64,000 nt of DNA from Clostridium frigoris (GCF_018861865.1 NZ_JAHLDV010000011.1:21090-85089); one strand, 5' to 3'. Numbered from the stretch's first letter, positions 27,109 to 37,680 are shown. Numbers and translations: made by a program. The notes: generated by a model from the sequence alone, not told the origin.

Positions 27109-28500
27109 TTATTTTAATATTTTTTTTATAAGTTTTATTTTATTTCCATAAGGTGGAAAAATAAATTTTAAATCTATAGAAGTACTTTTCTTTAATATAC
27201 TTTTTTTATGAGAAAATGTTTCAAAACTATCTCTTCCGTGATACCCACCAATTCCCGAATTTCCCACTCCTCCAAAAGGCATATTTAAACTTGCAACGTG
27301 TGATATAGTATCATTCACGCACCCTCCCCCAAACGAAATTCTATCCAAGACAGTGGTCTGCACATTTTTATCTTCTGTAAAAACATATAACGCTAATGGT
27401 TTTGGTCTATTATTTATCATTTCTATAACTTCTTCTAAATTCTCATATTCTAGTATTGGTATAATTGGTCCAAATATCTCATCTTGCATAACTTCATCCT
27501 GAAAGTCTACATTATCAATAATTGTTGGCTCAATGTACAAAGCACCTGCATTTGAATGACCACCATAAATAATTTTATTCTTATCTTTCTCAATTATTGA
27601 AGCCAATCTTTCAAACTGCTTGCTGCTCACAATTCTGCCGTAATCAATGCTTTTAGAAGCATCTTCACCATAAAAACTTATCGCTGTGCTTTTTAACTTT
27701 TCTATAAAACTCTCTTTTATATCTTTGTGCACAAATATATAATCTGGAGCTATACAAGTTTGTCCTACATTTACAAGTTTACCCCATAATATTCTCTTTA
27801 CAGCTATTTCTAAATTAGCAGTTTTATCTACTATTACTGGGCTTTTCCCGCCTAATTCAAGAGTTACAGGGACAAGATTTTCCGCAGCTGCCCTCATCAC
27901 TATTCTCCCAACTGGTACGCTACCTGTAAAAAATATGTAATCAAATGCTGAATTAATAAGAGCAGTAGTAGTTTCTTTTTCTCCTTCAATAACTCGTATA
28001 TAGTTTTTTTCAAAAGTTTCTTCAATTATTTTTTTTACTAAGCCTGACACTGTAGGTGTATTTTCAGATGGTTTTAAAACAGCACAATTTCCAGCAGCAA
28101 TGACCCCTATTAATGGTTCGATTAAAAGCTGAAACGGATAATTAAATGGTCCTATAATAAGCACTGTTCCATAGGGTTCATGCATAATATAACCCTTAGA
28201 TGGAAACTGATGTATAGGTGTTCTCACTCTTTTAGTTTTAGCCCACTTCTTTGAATGTTTTATAAAATTACCTATGCTATCCAAAACAAAACCAATCTCA
28301 GTACCATAAGCTTCAAATTCACTTTTACCTAAATCCCTATACAAGGCATTTATTATCTCTTTCTCATATTTTCTTATTACACTTTTTAACTTCTTAAGTG
28401 CAGATATTCTATATTCTATATTTCTTGTTTCCCCTGAAATAAAAAACTTATTATGTTCATTAAGCATACTTTCTACTATTTCTTTATCAATTATATCCAT
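27109..28500 (-). CDS. NAD(P)-dependent aldehyde dehydrogenase
   Basis: This 463-residue enzyme is of the class 3-like ALDH type. Catalytic Cys is in GQTCIAPDY and the general-base Glu in TLELGGKSP; the NAD site is FFTGSVPVG; EIFGPIIPILEY is also conserved. It oxidises fatty or aromatic aldehydes in most members. The C-terminus ends with a hydrophobic basic stretch. The start follows GGGGG, and the gene is monocistronic. Confidence 0.92.
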   Translation of the reverse strand: MDIIDKEIVESMLNEHNKFFISGETRNIEYRISALKKLKSVIRKYEKEIINALYRDLGKSEFEAYGTEIGFVLDSIGNFIKHSKKWAKTKRVRTPIHQFPSKGYIMHEPYGTVLIIGPFNYPFQLLIEPLIGVIAAGNCAVLKPSENTPTVSGLVKKIIEETFEKNYIRVIEGEKETTTALINSAFDYIFFTGSVPVGRIVMRAAAENLVPVTLELGGKSPVIVDKTANLEIAVKRILWGKLVNVGQTCIAPDYIFVHKDIKESFIEKLKSTAISFYGEDASKSIDYGRIVSSKQFERLASIIEKDKNKIIYGGHSNAGALYIEPTIIDNVDFQDEVMQDEIFGPIIPILEYENLEEVIEMINNRPKPLALYVFTEDKNVQTTVLDRISFGGGCVNDTISHVASLNMPFGGVGNSGIGGYHGRDSFETFSHKKSILKKSTSIDLKFIFPPYGNKIKLIKKILK

Positions 28501-28677
28501 ATTAAAACCCCCATTTGATTATTATATTAGACTACTTTAAAATGATAATTTTAGTCTTATTATTTATAATACTTTTAAAGTAACAAGTCAATACACAATA
28601 TTATATATTTCAATAAAATCAATACAATAATCTAATATTTCAACTATAAGTCTATACTTCTTATAACACTATTTATG

Positions 28678-28713
28678 ACAAAAAAAAAGAAACAAAAAGA
28701 ACTCAGTTCTTTT
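28678..28713 (-). terminator. Terminator of ftsH
   Basis: AAAAGAAC and GTTCTTTT form a short stem. A long U-rich tail follows on the minus strand, 50 bases after the ftsH stop. Confidence 0.65.
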
Positions 28714-28762
28714 CATTTCTTTTTCACTTTTATTATAAAAGCAAATCAAATATATGATTTTT

Positions 28763-30562
28763 TTAACTTCTTGCAAATATTTCTTGAAATTCCACACCTT
28801 CAAGTTTCTCTTTTATTAGAAGTTCTTCTGCAACAGCATTTAGTTTACTCCTATTCTCAGTTAGAAGTGTTAAAGCTTTTGCATATGCTACATCTATAAG
28901 TTTCTTTACTTCTTGATCTATTTTATGTGCTGTTTCTTCACTGTATTTTCTATCTTTACCCATATCTCTTCCAAGGAATACCTCATCACTACCTGAACCA
29001 AATGCTATTGTCCCAAGAGTATCACTCATTCCATAATCCATTACCATTTGTCTTGCGATCCCTGTGGCTCTTTCGATATCATTACTAGCACCCGTACTTA
29101 TATCACCAATAACTAGTTTTTCTGCAACCCTACCACCTAATAACCCAACAATTTCGCCTTCAAGTCTTGACCTAGACATATATGATCTATCTTCCTCTGG
29201 AAGACGCATAGTATATCCACCAGCCCTGCCTCTTGGAACTATACTTATCTGATGAACAGGATCAGACATTGGAAGTAAATTCATTACAATTGCATGGCCT
29301 GCTTCATGATATGCAGTAAGTCTTCTATCATCCTCACTAACCACTCTGCTTTTCTTTTCAGGACCAGCCATTATTCTTGTAGCTGCCTCTTCAAGTTCTT
29401 CCATTCCAATTAGCTTTTTATCTTTTCGCACAGTTAAAAGCGCTGATTCATTCATTAAGTTTTCAATATCTGCGCCTGTAAATCCAGGTGTTCTTTTAGC
29501 AAGTACACTAAGTTTAACTTCTGGTTCAAGGTGCTTATTCTTAGAATGAACTGCTAAAATTTCTTCTCTACCTTTCCTATCAGGTACTCCAACAAATATT
29601 TGTCTGTCAAATCTACCTGGTCTTAGTAGTGCTGGATCAAGTACATCGGATCTATTAGTAGCTGCAATCATAATTATTCCTTCATTTTCTCCAAAACCAT
29701 CCATCTCAACTAGAAGTTGATTTAATGTCTGTTCTCTTTCATCATTTCCACCACCAACACCTGCACCTCTTTGTCTTCCGACGGCATCAATTTCATCTAT
29801 AAAAATTATACAAGGTGAATTCTTTTTGGCCTGCTCAAATAAATCTCTTACCCTAGAAGCACCAACACCTACAAACATTTCTACAAAATCTGAACCTGAG
29901 ATACTAAAAAACGGAACTCCAGCCTCTCCAGATATTGCTCTTGCAAGTAGTGTTTTTCCCGTTCCTGGAGGTCCTATTAATAATACTCCCTTTGGTATAC
30001 GAGCGCCCATTTCCATGTATCTTTTAGGTTGTTTTAAAAAATCAACTATCTCTGCAAGCTCAGCTTTTTCTTCATCTGCCCCTGCAACATCATTGAAACT
30101 AACTTTTTTCTTATTAGGATCGTCAAGTTTTGCTTTACTTTTCCCAAATTTCATTACACCGCCGCTTCCACCGGCACCTTTTGACTGCTTCATAAATATA
30201 AATCCAAAACCTACGAGCATTAAAATCAATAATACATTAGGCAAGTACTGTAACCACACTGGAATAGTTGGTGGTTTTAGATATGTTTCCTGAACACTTG
30301 CACTCTTTGGATTCTCATTAATAAATTGAAATAGTCTGGCAGATGGAACAATTGTTTTATATGTAGATCCATTTTTCAACGTTCCCGAAACCGACATTTG
30401 ATCTTCTTGAACCACAAAACTTTTTATAGTATTATTTGTCCAATTACTTTGAAATTGATTAAAATTAATAATAGTTGATTTCTGATCTGTTTTAGAAAGC
30501 ATAAATACTGCAACTATAACAAAAATTATAGTCCATGCAGCAATACCTGATCTTTTTTTCAT
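28763..30562 (-). CDS. ftsH: ATP-dependent zinc metalloprotease FtsH
   Basis: This membrane-bound AAA+ protease degrades misassembled membrane proteins and short-lived regulators. Two N-terminal membrane helices (about residues 8-24 and 108-125) flank an extracytoplasmic domain. A Gly-rich linker is followed by Walker A GPPGTGKT, Walker [12 protein letters not shown], the second region of homology with arginine fingers, and the zinc site HEAGH. A 599-residue length is normal although the acidic C-tail is short. The start follows GAGGGG. Confidence 0.97.
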   Translation of the reverse strand: MKKRSGIAAWTIIFVIVAVFMLSKTDQKSTIINFNQFQSNWTNNTIKSFVVQEDQMSVSGTLKNGSTYKTIVPSARLFQFINENPKSASVQETYLKPPTIPVWLQYLPNVLLILMLVGFGFIFMKQSKGAGGSGGVMKFGKSKAKLDDPNKKKVSFNDVAGADEEKAELAEIVDFLKQPKRYMEMGARIPKGVLLIGPPGTGKTLLARAISGEAGVPFFSISGSDFVEMFVGVGASRVRDLFEQAKKNSPCIIFIDEIDAVGRQRGAGVGGGNDEREQTLNQLLVEMDGFGENEGIIMIAATNRSDVLDPALLRPGRFDRQIFVGVPDRKGREEILAVHSKNKHLEPEVKLSVLAKRTPGFTGADIENLMNESALLTVRKDKKLIGMEELEEAATRIMAGPEKKSRVVSEDDRRLTAYHEAGHAIVMNLLPMSDPVHQISIVPRGRAGGYTMRLPEEDRSYMSRSRLEGEIVGLLGGRVAEKLVIGDISTGASNDIERATGIARQMVMDYGMSDTLGTIAFGSGSDEVFLGRDMGKDRKYSEETAHKIDQEVKKLIDVAYAKALTLLTENRSKLNAVAEELLIKEKLEGVEFQEIFARS

Positions 30563-30915
30563 CAGAGAACACCCCTCTTTCTCAATATATTACTTAACCT
30601 CTTAACCTCTTATGTTCTTATTCCTTCACTTATTGTATACTTAACCCTATAAAAAAATTCTATTGATTTCATAATACCTTCTACATTATATCCTTAATTA
30701 CCAGAAGTTCATAATAAAGTTTAATCTTTTTTGAATTTATTTCTTTATTCCCCTATTTTAATCTTTCCACCCCTCATACACTATGTATATAAATGAGAGT
30801 ATATCATAGCTATTATCAAAACACAATAGTTTCAAAACTACTTTGTTCAGTTATGTTGAAATAAGATTTTCATTGTGTTATATTTATAGAAAATCGAGAA
30901 CGGGGTGACAAAAGT
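30563..30915. other. Divergent intergenic region ftsH / tetR
   Basis: About 350 AT-rich bases that must hold both divergent promoters. I see no conserved RNA, repeat or clear operator in it. Confidence 0.4.
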
Positions 30916-31554
30916 ATGGATATAATAAACAAATCCGATTTTGTTGAAAATAATAAAAAAAAAATTCCAGTAAGACTTGGAAGACCTATTGATAAGCTAC
31001 GTGATCTGGCTATTCTTAAAGCAGCCTTAGAGCTCGTAGCAGAGAAAGGATACGATTCTGTAACAATGGATGCTATAGCCCTACGTGCTCATGCAGGAAA
31101 AGCTACCTTATACCGCAGATGGAAATCTAAACCGTATCTTATGGCAGAAGCTATAACACTTATAATGCCCAGCGTGCAGAAGGTTGATCCTAACCGTTGC
31201 GGCAACAATTTGAGAAATTATTTATGTGAATTGCTTAGCACATATTTTGGGGTAGACGATGAGGTTAGGCAAAAGGTAATGCTCTCCATTTCAACAGCAA
31301 TAAGCAGGGATAAATCATTATCCGAAGCCATCCACTTAGATTGTATAACAAGCCAAACATATGTATTTCGTAAAGCCATAGAATGTAGCATAAACCAAAA
31401 AATAGACGACCACCAGTTGAAACTTCTCGCTGATGTAGGGCCAGCATTATTATGTTATCATCTCATTTCCACAGGAAAACCTATTGAAATGAAATATGTA
31501 GAACATATTGTTGATGATTTAATCATTCCACTTATATCACTGAATAGAAAATGA
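30916..31554 (+). CDS. TetR-family transcriptional regulator
   Basis: This 212-residue repressor has the N-terminal TetR helix-turn-helix: ALELVAEKGYDSVTMDAIAL then AHAGKATLYRRWKSK. The C-terminal domain is of the TetR_C type seen with QacR-like regulators. It begins after a GGGGTGA site. No efflux pump or enzyme is directly downstream, so the target is unknown. Confidence 0.9.
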   Translation: MDIINKSDFVENNKKKIPVRLGRPIDKLRDLAILKAALELVAEKGYDSVTMDAIALRAHAGKATLYRRWKSKPYLMAEAITLIMPSVQKVDPNRCGNNLRNYLCELLSTYFGVDDEVRQKVMLSISTAISRDKSLSEAIHLDCITSQTYVFRKAIECSINQKIDDHQLKLLADVGPALLCYHLISTGKPIEMKYVEHIVDDLIIPLISLNRK

Positions 31555-31569
31555 GACATTGCTTCTTCT

Positions 31570-31609
31570 AAAAGCCAATTTAAATTAATACCTAGATTGG
31601 CTTTGTTTT
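31570..31609 (+). terminator. Terminator of the tetR gene
   Basis: AAAGCCAAT pairs with ATTGGCTTT across a 16-base loop and is followed by GTTTT. Confidence 0.65.
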
Positions 31610-31636
31610 ATGCAAAAATACTTACATTTATAACTT

Positions 31637-31726
31637 TTACCTCAATATTTCCTCCATGGTTATATGTGCTTGCTTTACAGTTTGTAATTGTTTATCTTTC
31701 CTACGTTTGAATAACCCAAATAACAT
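31637..31726 (-). CDS. Possible 29-residue small protein
   Basis: ATG 31726 follows AGGGTGG at good spacing. The frame starts MLFGLFKRRKDKQLQTVKQA, a hydrophobic then basic N-terminus, and ends EEILR. The bidirectional hairpin at 31774-31814 lies just upstream. It is too short to assign and could be chance. Confidence 0.3.
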   Translation of the reverse strand: MLFGLFKRRKDKQLQTVKQAHITMEEILR

Positions 31727-31773
31727 ATCTATACCACCCTATTATTTTTGTTATATATTTTACCATTATAACA

Positions 31774-31814
31774 AAAAATAAAACAGCCGATATATCTCAG
31801 CTGTTTTGTTTTTG
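31774..31814. terminator. Bidirectional hairpin terminator
   Basis: AAAACAGC pairs with GCTGTTTT, flanked by A-run and T-run. It terminates the leftward LysM-hydrolase gene. Confidence 0.75.
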
Positions 31815-31869
31815 TACTTACACTTTTTCACACTCACGCAAATAAATTATTAAAGTTACTTTACAAACA

Positions 31870-32757
31870 TTATTTTAATAAGTACACAAATGTTAAATTA
31901 CCTATTACTATTGATATTGGTTGTGGCGCGGTTAGTCCTTTAGGAACACTGCCATCATAAAAAAACAATGCATTATTTGTTGGATCAACTCCGCTAAGAG
32001 CTTCACTCGCAGCCTTAAGAGCGCTTGCCTGTGCTGGTTTATTGATATTACCATTTAATACTGGTGTAAATTGATAACCTCCTTTTGTGCGTTCATTTAT
32101 AACAGAACTGATTGAATTAGGAAAATAACTGCTCTTAACTCTATTTACAACTATTGCGCCTACAGCAACTTGAGCACTATAAGATTCTCCTTGTGCCTCT
32201 GCAGTTATTAGTCTAGATAATAAGTTCAAATCACTTTCTGTATATTTTATTGCTATACGTTCTGACTTAGCTACCGTTTTATCTTGAACCTTTAATTTAA
32301 CTTGCGCCGACGTAGAACTAACTGTTACTGGAACCTTAATAATTTGTCCTGGGAGAATAGTATCATTTAATTTATTGTTAGCTTCCTTTAAGTCATTTAA
32401 TGATTGTCCACATTTTTTAGCTATTACAGATAAGCAATCCCCACTTTTCACTATGTATGTTTTAGTTGGATTATTATTTGTTTGTACACTTGGTTTAAGA
32501 TTAGCACTATTTTCTCCTGAAACTTTGATCGTTTGCCCAGGGAAAATAGTATCATTCCATTTGTTATTAGCTTTCCTTAAATCATTTAATGATTGTCCAC
32601 ATTTTTTAGCTATTACAGATAAACAATCCCCATTTTTCACAATATAAGTTTTAGTTGTTAGTGAAGTTGCAAATACATTTTGTGATGTAATTGTTGCAAC
32701 ACCAATTGTTAATGCTGATGCTAAGAAAATAGATTTAATACTTTTAAATTTATTCAT
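31870..32757 (-). CDS. Secreted LysM-LysM-SleB-type cell wall hydrolase
   Basis: This 295-residue protein has a signal peptide ending near residue 30 (NVFA). Two nearly identical LysM repeats follow (each KTYIVKxGDCLSVIAKKCGQ), separated by a short linker. The C-terminal SleB/CwlJ-type domain contains LSRLITAEAQGESYSAQVAV and YQFTPVLNG. LysM modules bind glycan strands and the C-terminal domain probably cleaves them. The catalytic domain is a close paralogue of that at 8098-9222, with a different targeting module. Confidence 0.9.
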   Translation of the reverse strand: MNKFKSIKSIFLASALTIGVATITSQNVFATSLTTKTYIVKNGDCLSVIAKKCGQSLNDLRKANNKWNDTIFPGQTIKVSGENSANLKPSVQTNNNPTKTYIVKSGDCLSVIAKKCGQSLNDLKEANNKLNDTILPGQIIKVPVTVSSTSAQVKLKVQDKTVAKSERIAIKYTESDLNLLSRLITAEAQGESYSAQVAVGAIVVNRVKSSYFPNSISSVINERTKGGYQFTPVLNGNINKPAQASALKAASEALSGVDPTNNALFFYDGSVPKGLTAPQPISIVIGNLTFVYLLK

Positions 32758-33055
32758 TTTAAGTGTCCTCCTAATGCCCTCCAGTTAAATTTGCTGTTTA
32801 TGGTATAGGCATATAAATTTATATAGTTTTACTCCAAAATTAAATTTTCGCTATTTTATTCTGAATATCGTCATATTATACCATAATATTATAAAGATGG
32901 TATGTTAACAAAATTCATTTTCTAATTTATGTAAATTTTATAGATAATACACGTTATAACATTGATGTTATAAAAATACGACAGCATGGTTTATTCATAC
33001 TAAATGGTTTACATATTCATGATATATGATAATATTAATATAAGAAGGTGAAAAA

Positions 33056-34051
33056 ATGTCATATGTATCTAATAGTAAAAAATACTTAACAATGAAATAT
33101 AATAAATGTGGTAGTAGCGGTTTAAAACTCTCTGCCATATCTCTTGGATTATGGCAAAATTTTGGTTATTCAGATTCCTTTGAAAACTCAAGAGATCTAA
33201 TTCATAAGGCTTTCGACCTTGGAATTACACATTTCGATCTTGCCAATAATTATGGTCCTCCTGCTGGTTCTGCAGAAGAAAACTTCGGCAGAATCTTAAA
33301 ACAAGATCTTTCAGGTTATAGAGATGAACTTGTTATCTCTACAAAAGCTGGTTACACAATGTGGCCTGGTCCGTATGGTGATTGGGGTTCAAAAAAATAT
33401 TTAGTTTCAAGTCTTGACCAGAGTCTAAAAAGAACTGGACTCGATTATGTAGATATCTTTTATCATCATAGACCTGACCCAAATACCCCTTTAGAAGAAA
33501 CTATGTCAGCTTTAGATTTAATAGTAAAACAAGGCAAAGCTCTTTATGTAGGCTTATCCAACTATAAACCAGCAGAAACTCAAAAGGCATCTGCTATACT
33601 TAAGAAATTAGGCACCCCTTGTTTAATTCACCAACCCTCTTATTCAATGTTTAACAGATGGATAGAGGATGGTCTTCAAGATGTTTTAGAGGAAGAAGGT
33701 ATAGGTTGTATAGCCTTTAAACCACTACACCAAGGTTTACTTACTACCAAATATTTAAATGGAATTCCTAAAGATTCTAGAGCAGCAGGTAAATCGGTTT
33801 TCTTACATTCTGAAGATATTACAAAAGTGCAATTAGAAAAAGTTGCTAAACTAAATGTTTTAGCAATGGAACGTTCACAAACTTTACCTCAACTAGCTTT
33901 AGCTTGGGTATTAAGAGGTGATCGCGTTACTTCTGCACTAATAGGTGCAAGTAAGGTAAGTCAAATAGAAGATAACGTAGGCGCGCTCAATAATTTAGAC
34001 TTTAGTTCGGATGAACTCGAACGTATAGAACAAATATTAGCAAGTAAGTAG
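33056..34051 (+). CDS. Aldo/keto reductase, YghZ-like
   Basis: This 331-residue NADPH-dependent reductase has the AKR tetrad in typical places: Asp and Tyr in HFDLANNYG, Lys in VISTKAG and His in IFYHHRPD. The insert PAGSAEENFGRIL and GYTMWPGPYGDWGS are typical of L-glyceraldehyde-3-phosphate reductases (YghZ/GpR). These detoxify aldehydes such as methylglyoxal. A second ATG (residue 13) is possible, but the GAAGGTG site favours 33056. Confidence 0.92.
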   Translation: MSYVSNSKKYLTMKYNKCGSSGLKLSAISLGLWQNFGYSDSFENSRDLIHKAFDLGITHFDLANNYGPPAGSAEENFGRILKQDLSGYRDELVISTKAGYTMWPGPYGDWGSKKYLVSSLDQSLKRTGLDYVDIFYHHRPDPNTPLEETMSALDLIVKQGKALYVGLSNYKPAETQKASAILKKLGTPCLIHQPSYSMFNRWIEDGLQDVLEEEGIGCIAFKPLHQGLLTTKYLNGIPKDSRAAGKSVFLHSEDITKVQLEKVAKLNVLAMERSQTLPQLALAWVLRGDRVTSALIGASKVSQIEDNVGALNNLDFSSDELERIEQILASK

Positions 34052-34155
34052 TTAGTTTAAATAAATTAATTAAATTTAAAGGCTTCTATTTGTGTGAATA
34101 CAACTGCTTAATATATAAACTTTAAGCACTTAAATAGATGAATATACAATATAAC

Positions 34156-34184
34156 TTGCTTTTTGTAATAACCTGTGATATTAT
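34156..34184 (+). promoter_or_regulatory. Promoter of the cold-shock gene
   Basis: A -35 TTGCTT (34156-34161) and -10 TATTAT (34179-34184) are separated by 17 bases. They imply a leader of about 140 bases before the start at 34330, as expected for cold-regulated csp mRNA. The leader contains a four-codon frame (ATG AAT AGT GAA TAA) after AAGGAG. Confidence 0.65.
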
Positions 34185-34329
34185 TAAGGAGTACTTAAAT
34201 GAATAGTGAATAATGAAGCGCAGATATATTTCAAATATAATTTTTAAAATATAGTATTTTGTTATCAAAATTTTATTGGTTTGTTATTTCAAGTAGTTTA
34301 AGAAATAAAATTTCGGAGGTATACATTAT

Positions 34330-34527
34330 ATGAATGGTACAGTTAAATGGTTTAATGGTGAAAAAGGATTTGGTTTTATTACAGGAGAAGACGGAGTAGA
34401 TGTTTTCGCACATTTCTCTCAAATAAATTCAGATGGTTACAAATCACTTGATGAAGGTCAAAAAGTTTCTTTTGACATCGTTAAAGGACCTAAAGGCCCA
34501 CAAGCAGAAAATATTACTGTTCTTTAG
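34330..34527 (+). CDS. Cold-shock protein (CspA/CspB type)
   Basis: This 65-residue RNA chaperone has RNP1 KGFGFIT, RNP2 VFAHFS, and the usual [10 protein letters not shown] ending. It follows a long leader and has its own promoter and terminator. The DEAD-box helicase lies downstream, a functionally matched neighbour, but a separate terminator divides them. It is nearer the consensus than the Csp at 5901. Confidence 0.96.
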   Translation: MNGTVKWFNGEKGFGFITGEDGVDVFAHFSQINSDGYKSLDEGQKVSFDIVKGPKGPQAENITVL

Positions 34528-34538
34528 TAGTAATATTA

Positions 34539-34573
34539 GACCAGTAAATAGGAAACTATTTACTGGTCTTTTT
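34539..34573 (+). terminator. Terminator of the csp gene
   Basis: GACCAGTAAATAG pairs with CTATTTACTGGTC around GAAA, followed by TTTTT. Confidence 0.9.
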
Positions 34574-34728
34574 GCTTTTTGTAAAAGTCATAGGCTGTGG
34601 TATTATATCTCAAGCTGTGGCTTTTTTTAGATTGTGTTTATAAAAAAACACCTTATACTTTATTTCTCGTAGAATTTCATGGGTGTGCTATAATAAAAAG
34701 GTTAGTATATATATTGGGAGATGATTGA

Positions 34729-36186
34729 ATGATAAAAGAAAACCTTAACGAGTATAATTTAAGTACTGATTTATTAAAAGCAATTAGTTTGCTAAATTTT
34801 AAAGATTTTACAAAAGTTCAAAAGCAAGTTATACCTGCAGTCCTAGCACAAAAGGATGTGGTAGTAAAATCTAAAACCGGAAGTGGAAAAACCGCAGCAT
34901 ATGCCATCCCTATTTGCCAGTTAGTTGATTGGGAGGAAAATAAACCTCAGGCATTAGTAATTACACCAACAAGAGAGCTTGCTATCCAAGTCAAAGAAGA
35001 TATTTTTAATATAGGTAGATTTAAAAGACTTAAAGTATGTGCTGTTTATGGAAAGTCACCTTTCAACGATCAAAAAAAAGAACTTAAACAAAAAACACAT
35101 GTAGTGGTTGGTACCCCTGGTCGCATTATGGATCATATAGAAAAAGGTACACTTGATACATCTGATATAAAATATCTTGTAATAGATGAAGCAGACGAAA
35201 TGCTTAATATGGGATTCGTAGATCAAATAGAATCAATACTAAGTGGTTTATCAAAAGACCGTATAACCATGTTATTGTCAGCTACAATGCCAAAAGACAT
35301 ACATAGTTTATGTAACAGATATATGAAAGATGCTATATATATAGAAATTGAGGATGAAAATAAAGCATCTGATAATATATGTCAGCAGCAATATAACGTA
35401 CATGAATTTGATAAAATAGATCTTTTAAGCGATTTAACTACTGTTGAAAACCCAGATAGTTGTATTATATTTTGCAATACAAAAGTGAAGGTAGATTCAG
35501 TTTATAATGACCTATTAGATCTTGAGTATACTTGTAAAAAAATACACGGCGGTATGGAACAGAGTGATAGATTAAGAGTAATGAATGATTTTAAAAAGGG
35601 TTATTTTAGATATCTTGTAGCTACAGATGTTGCAGCTCGTGGTATAGACATAGATAACATTACGCTTGTAATTAATTATGATATTCCAGAGGATAAGGAA
35701 AGTTATGTACATAGAATAGGAAGAACTGGTCGTATAGGTAAGCTGGGCCATGCTATTACTTTCGTAACAAATCGTGATGATAGGTTTTTGTACGATATAG
35801 AGCAGTATATTGGCAAGGAAATCCCTTTAGAAGAAAGACCTGAAGCTGAAATCATAAATAATGCCAAAGAGGAATTTATTAAAAAAATGGATACAAGGCC
35901 TGTTGTTAAAGAATCAAAAGGAGCAGAACTTAGTAAAGAAATTATGAAATTACATATTAATGCAGGTAAAAAGACAAAGATGAGAGCGACAGATATCGTA
36001 GGTACCCTTTGTAGTATTGACGGAATGACTAAGGACGATATAGGCATCATTAATATAATAGATATATCTACTTTTGTAGAAATATTAAATAATAAAGGTG
36101 AATTGGTGTTCGAAGCGCTTCAAAATACACCTATCAAAGGAAGACTACGCACAGTAAGTAAGGACATCTTAGCAGATAGATATTAA
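34729..36186 (+). CDS. DEAD-box RNA helicase, DbpA/YxiN-like
   Basis: This 485-residue helicase has Q-motif FKDFTKVQ, motif I SKTGSGKT, PTRELA, motif II DEAD, SAT and HRIGRTGR. The C-terminal 75 residues (KLHINAGKKTKMRATDIVGT onward) are a DbpA-type RNA-binding domain. DbpA members act on 23S rRNA hairpin 92 during large-subunit assembly, a step that is often limiting in the cold. The start follows GGGAG. Confidence 0.93.
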   Translation: MIKENLNEYNLSTDLLKAISLLNFKDFTKVQKQVIPAVLAQKDVVVKSKTGSGKTAAYAIPICQLVDWEENKPQALVITPTRELAIQVKEDIFNIGRFKRLKVCAVYGKSPFNDQKKELKQKTHVVVGTPGRIMDHIEKGTLDTSDIKYLVIDEADEMLNMGFVDQIESILSGLSKDRITMLLSATMPKDIHSLCNRYMKDAIYIEIEDENKASDNICQQQYNVHEFDKIDLLSDLTTVENPDSCIIFCNTKVKVDSVYNDLLDLEYTCKKIHGGMEQSDRLRVMNDFKKGYFRYLVATDVAARGIDIDNITLVINYDIPEDKESYVHRIGRTGRIGKLGHAITFVTNRDDRFLYDIEQYIGKEIPLEERPEAEIINNAKEEFIKKMDTRPVVKESKGAELSKEIMKLHINAGKKTKMRATDIVGTLCSIDGMTKDDIGIINIIDISTFVEILNNKGELVFEALQNTPIKGRLRTVSKDILADRY

Positions 36187-36245
36187 TATTTTGGTACCTA
36201 TAGAATTGACACTTAAAAATAAAGTGTAAAACTCTACTGGGTACT

Positions 36246-36473
36246 TTATTTATTTGGTTTAATATGATCATCGCCTTTAAATTCTAAAATATCCCCTGGC
36301 TGACACTTAAGCTCACTACATATAGCCTCAAGGGTTGAGAATCTTATTGCCTTTGCCTTATTGGTTTTAAGTATAGATAAATTTGATTTTGTAATTCCCA
36401 CTCTAATTGCAAGGTCCGATAAATTAATCTTCCTTTTTGCCATCATTACATCTAGATTTACTATTATTGCCAT
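36246..36473 (-). CDS. XRE-family regulator (YozG-like)
   Basis: This 75-residue Cro/C1-type helix-turn-helix protein has LSDLAIRVGITKSNLSILKT and ends ICSELKCQPGDILEF. ATG 36473 is chosen since GAGGTG overlaps an in-frame GTG at 36482. It lies 36 bases after the DUF2975 gene, a common pairing in Firmicutes. The regulator may control that pair. Confidence 0.9.
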   Translation of the reverse strand: MAIIVNLDVMMAKRKINLSDLAIRVGITKSNLSILKTNKAKAIRFSTLEAICSELKCQPGDILEFKGDDHIKPNK

Positions 36474-36509
36474 GTATTTCACCTCAATTTATTCATATCT
36501 CGTGAATAT

Positions 36510-37004
36510 CTATATAGTTAAGTCATTTTCTTCTTTAACCTCAATTGCCTGTTTAAAAACCTTAGAAAGAATTGCTGTAAAACAACCTGCAAAGAAAAAA
36601 ATTATAAACTCAATGTCTGTATGTATACCACTCGCATCGATTTCTATTAACCTAAAGTTTAAAAATTGATTATTAATAAAAAAATTAATCACGTAGCAAC
36701 CTGAAACTGTAAAACACGCAATAGCAACATTTCTTAAACTTTTAACATTTTTCCATACAAAAGGGGTCATTTTAACTAATGAATTCATAATACATCTAAG
36801 ATAATACATTATGCAAAGTAATGCGAACCCACCTAGGATAAATAGAATAAATGTAATAATATTTTTAGGATTAAATAAATTTGTTTGCTCAATTATCAAT
36901 GCTTTTCTAAGTATAAATAAATATACAACAAAACCCATGATAATTAAAAAATCTAACATTAACTTTAATAAAGATGATAAAGAAGTTTTTCCATAATACT
37001 TCAT
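36510..37004 (-). CDS. DUF2975 membrane protein
   Basis: This protein of about 164 residues has four predicted membrane helices (LDFLIIMGFVVYLFIL, ITFILFILGGFALLCIMYYL, IACFTVSGCYVINFFI, IIFFFAGCFTAILSKVF). DUF2975 proteins have no known function and typically neighbour a small XRE regulator, as here. ATG 37004 is chosen because GGAGG precedes it; an upstream ATG at 37019 overlaps that site. Confidence 0.85.
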   Translation of the reverse strand: MKYYGKTSLSSLLKLMLDFLIIMGFVVYLFILRKALIIEQTNLFNPKNIITFILFILGGFALLCIMYYLRCIMNSLVKMTPFVWKNVKSLRNVAIACFTVSGCYVINFFINNQFLNFRLIEIDASGIHTDIEFIIFFFAGCFTAILSKVFKQAIEVKEENDLTI

Positions 37005-37227
37005 AAAAATTTCCTCCATAATTTATATATACTTATATATGCTTATATAAACTTTAAAATAATATTATCACATTGATTTTCTTTTTACAATATAGATTCA
37101 CTGTTTATCAATGAATCCATATTGTAATACACAAATTATCTTTATATAATATGAAGTTGCCGTTTAGCTTTATTCAAATAAAAGTAATAATTAATATCTC
37201 AAAGAATATATTATAAGATAACACAAA

Positions 37228-37266
37228 TTACAATTGTAAACTAAAGCTTATAATTACAGTTGTAAT
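37228..37266 (+). promoter_or_regulatory. Two BlaI/CopY-type operators
   Basis: TTACAATTGTAA (37228-37239) and ATTACAGTTGTAAT (37253-37266) are dyads spaced 26 bases centre to centre. They match the TACA-TGTA layout bound by BlaI/MecI repressors and lie 20 bases before the regulator gene. Autoregulation of the blaI-spoIIP pair is likely. Confidence 0.65.
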
Positions 37267-37286
37267 CTAAATGGGGTGATATATCC

Positions 37287-37679
37287 ATGTATAAAATGTC
37301 TAAAATATCAAATGCTGAATGGGCAATAATGAAAATAATATGGAACAATTGTGAAATTTCATCAAACAATATTATAAAAGAATTAAAAGATAAATCTGAG
37401 TGGAAACCAGCTACAGTTAAAAGTTTGATTAATAGATTATTAAATAAAAATATAATTGGATTTAATAAATTAGGTTATGAATATTTATATTATCCTTTGG
37501 TTTCAGAAGATGAGTGTATAAAATTAGAAAGCTTTTCCTTTGTTAATAGAGTATTTAATGGTTCTATTAAATCTATGCTATTGACCTTCGCCAAATCAGA
37601 GGAGATATCTGAATTAGATATAAAAGAATTAAAAGACATACTAAATCAACTTATTAGAGTAAAATGTGAGGAGGATTAA
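37287..37679 (+). CDS. BlaI/MecI/CopY-family repressor
   Basis: This 130-residue winged-helix repressor has the family start ISNAEWAIMKIIWNN and the recognition helix in KPATVKSLINRLLNKNIIG. A C-terminal dimerisation region follows. Its stop is one base before the spoIIP-like start. No blaR1 or copper gene is present. It may be released by another signal or regulate itself only. Confidence 0.9.
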   Translation: MYKMSKISNAEWAIMKIIWNNCEISSNNIIKELKDKSEWKPATVKSLINRLLNKNIIGFNKLGYEYLYYPLVSEDECIKLESFSFVNRVFNGSIKSMLLTFAKSEEISELDIKELKDILNQLIRVKCEED

Positions 37680-37680
37680 T

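Noticed and set aside
29826..30293. 155-residue rightward frame opposite ftsH
   Set aside because: Antisense shadow of conserved AAA+ coding sequence; no start signal.
34574..34640. Second hairpin after the csp gene
   Set aside because: The two GGCTGTGG/AGCTGTGG segments are direct, not inverted, repeats.
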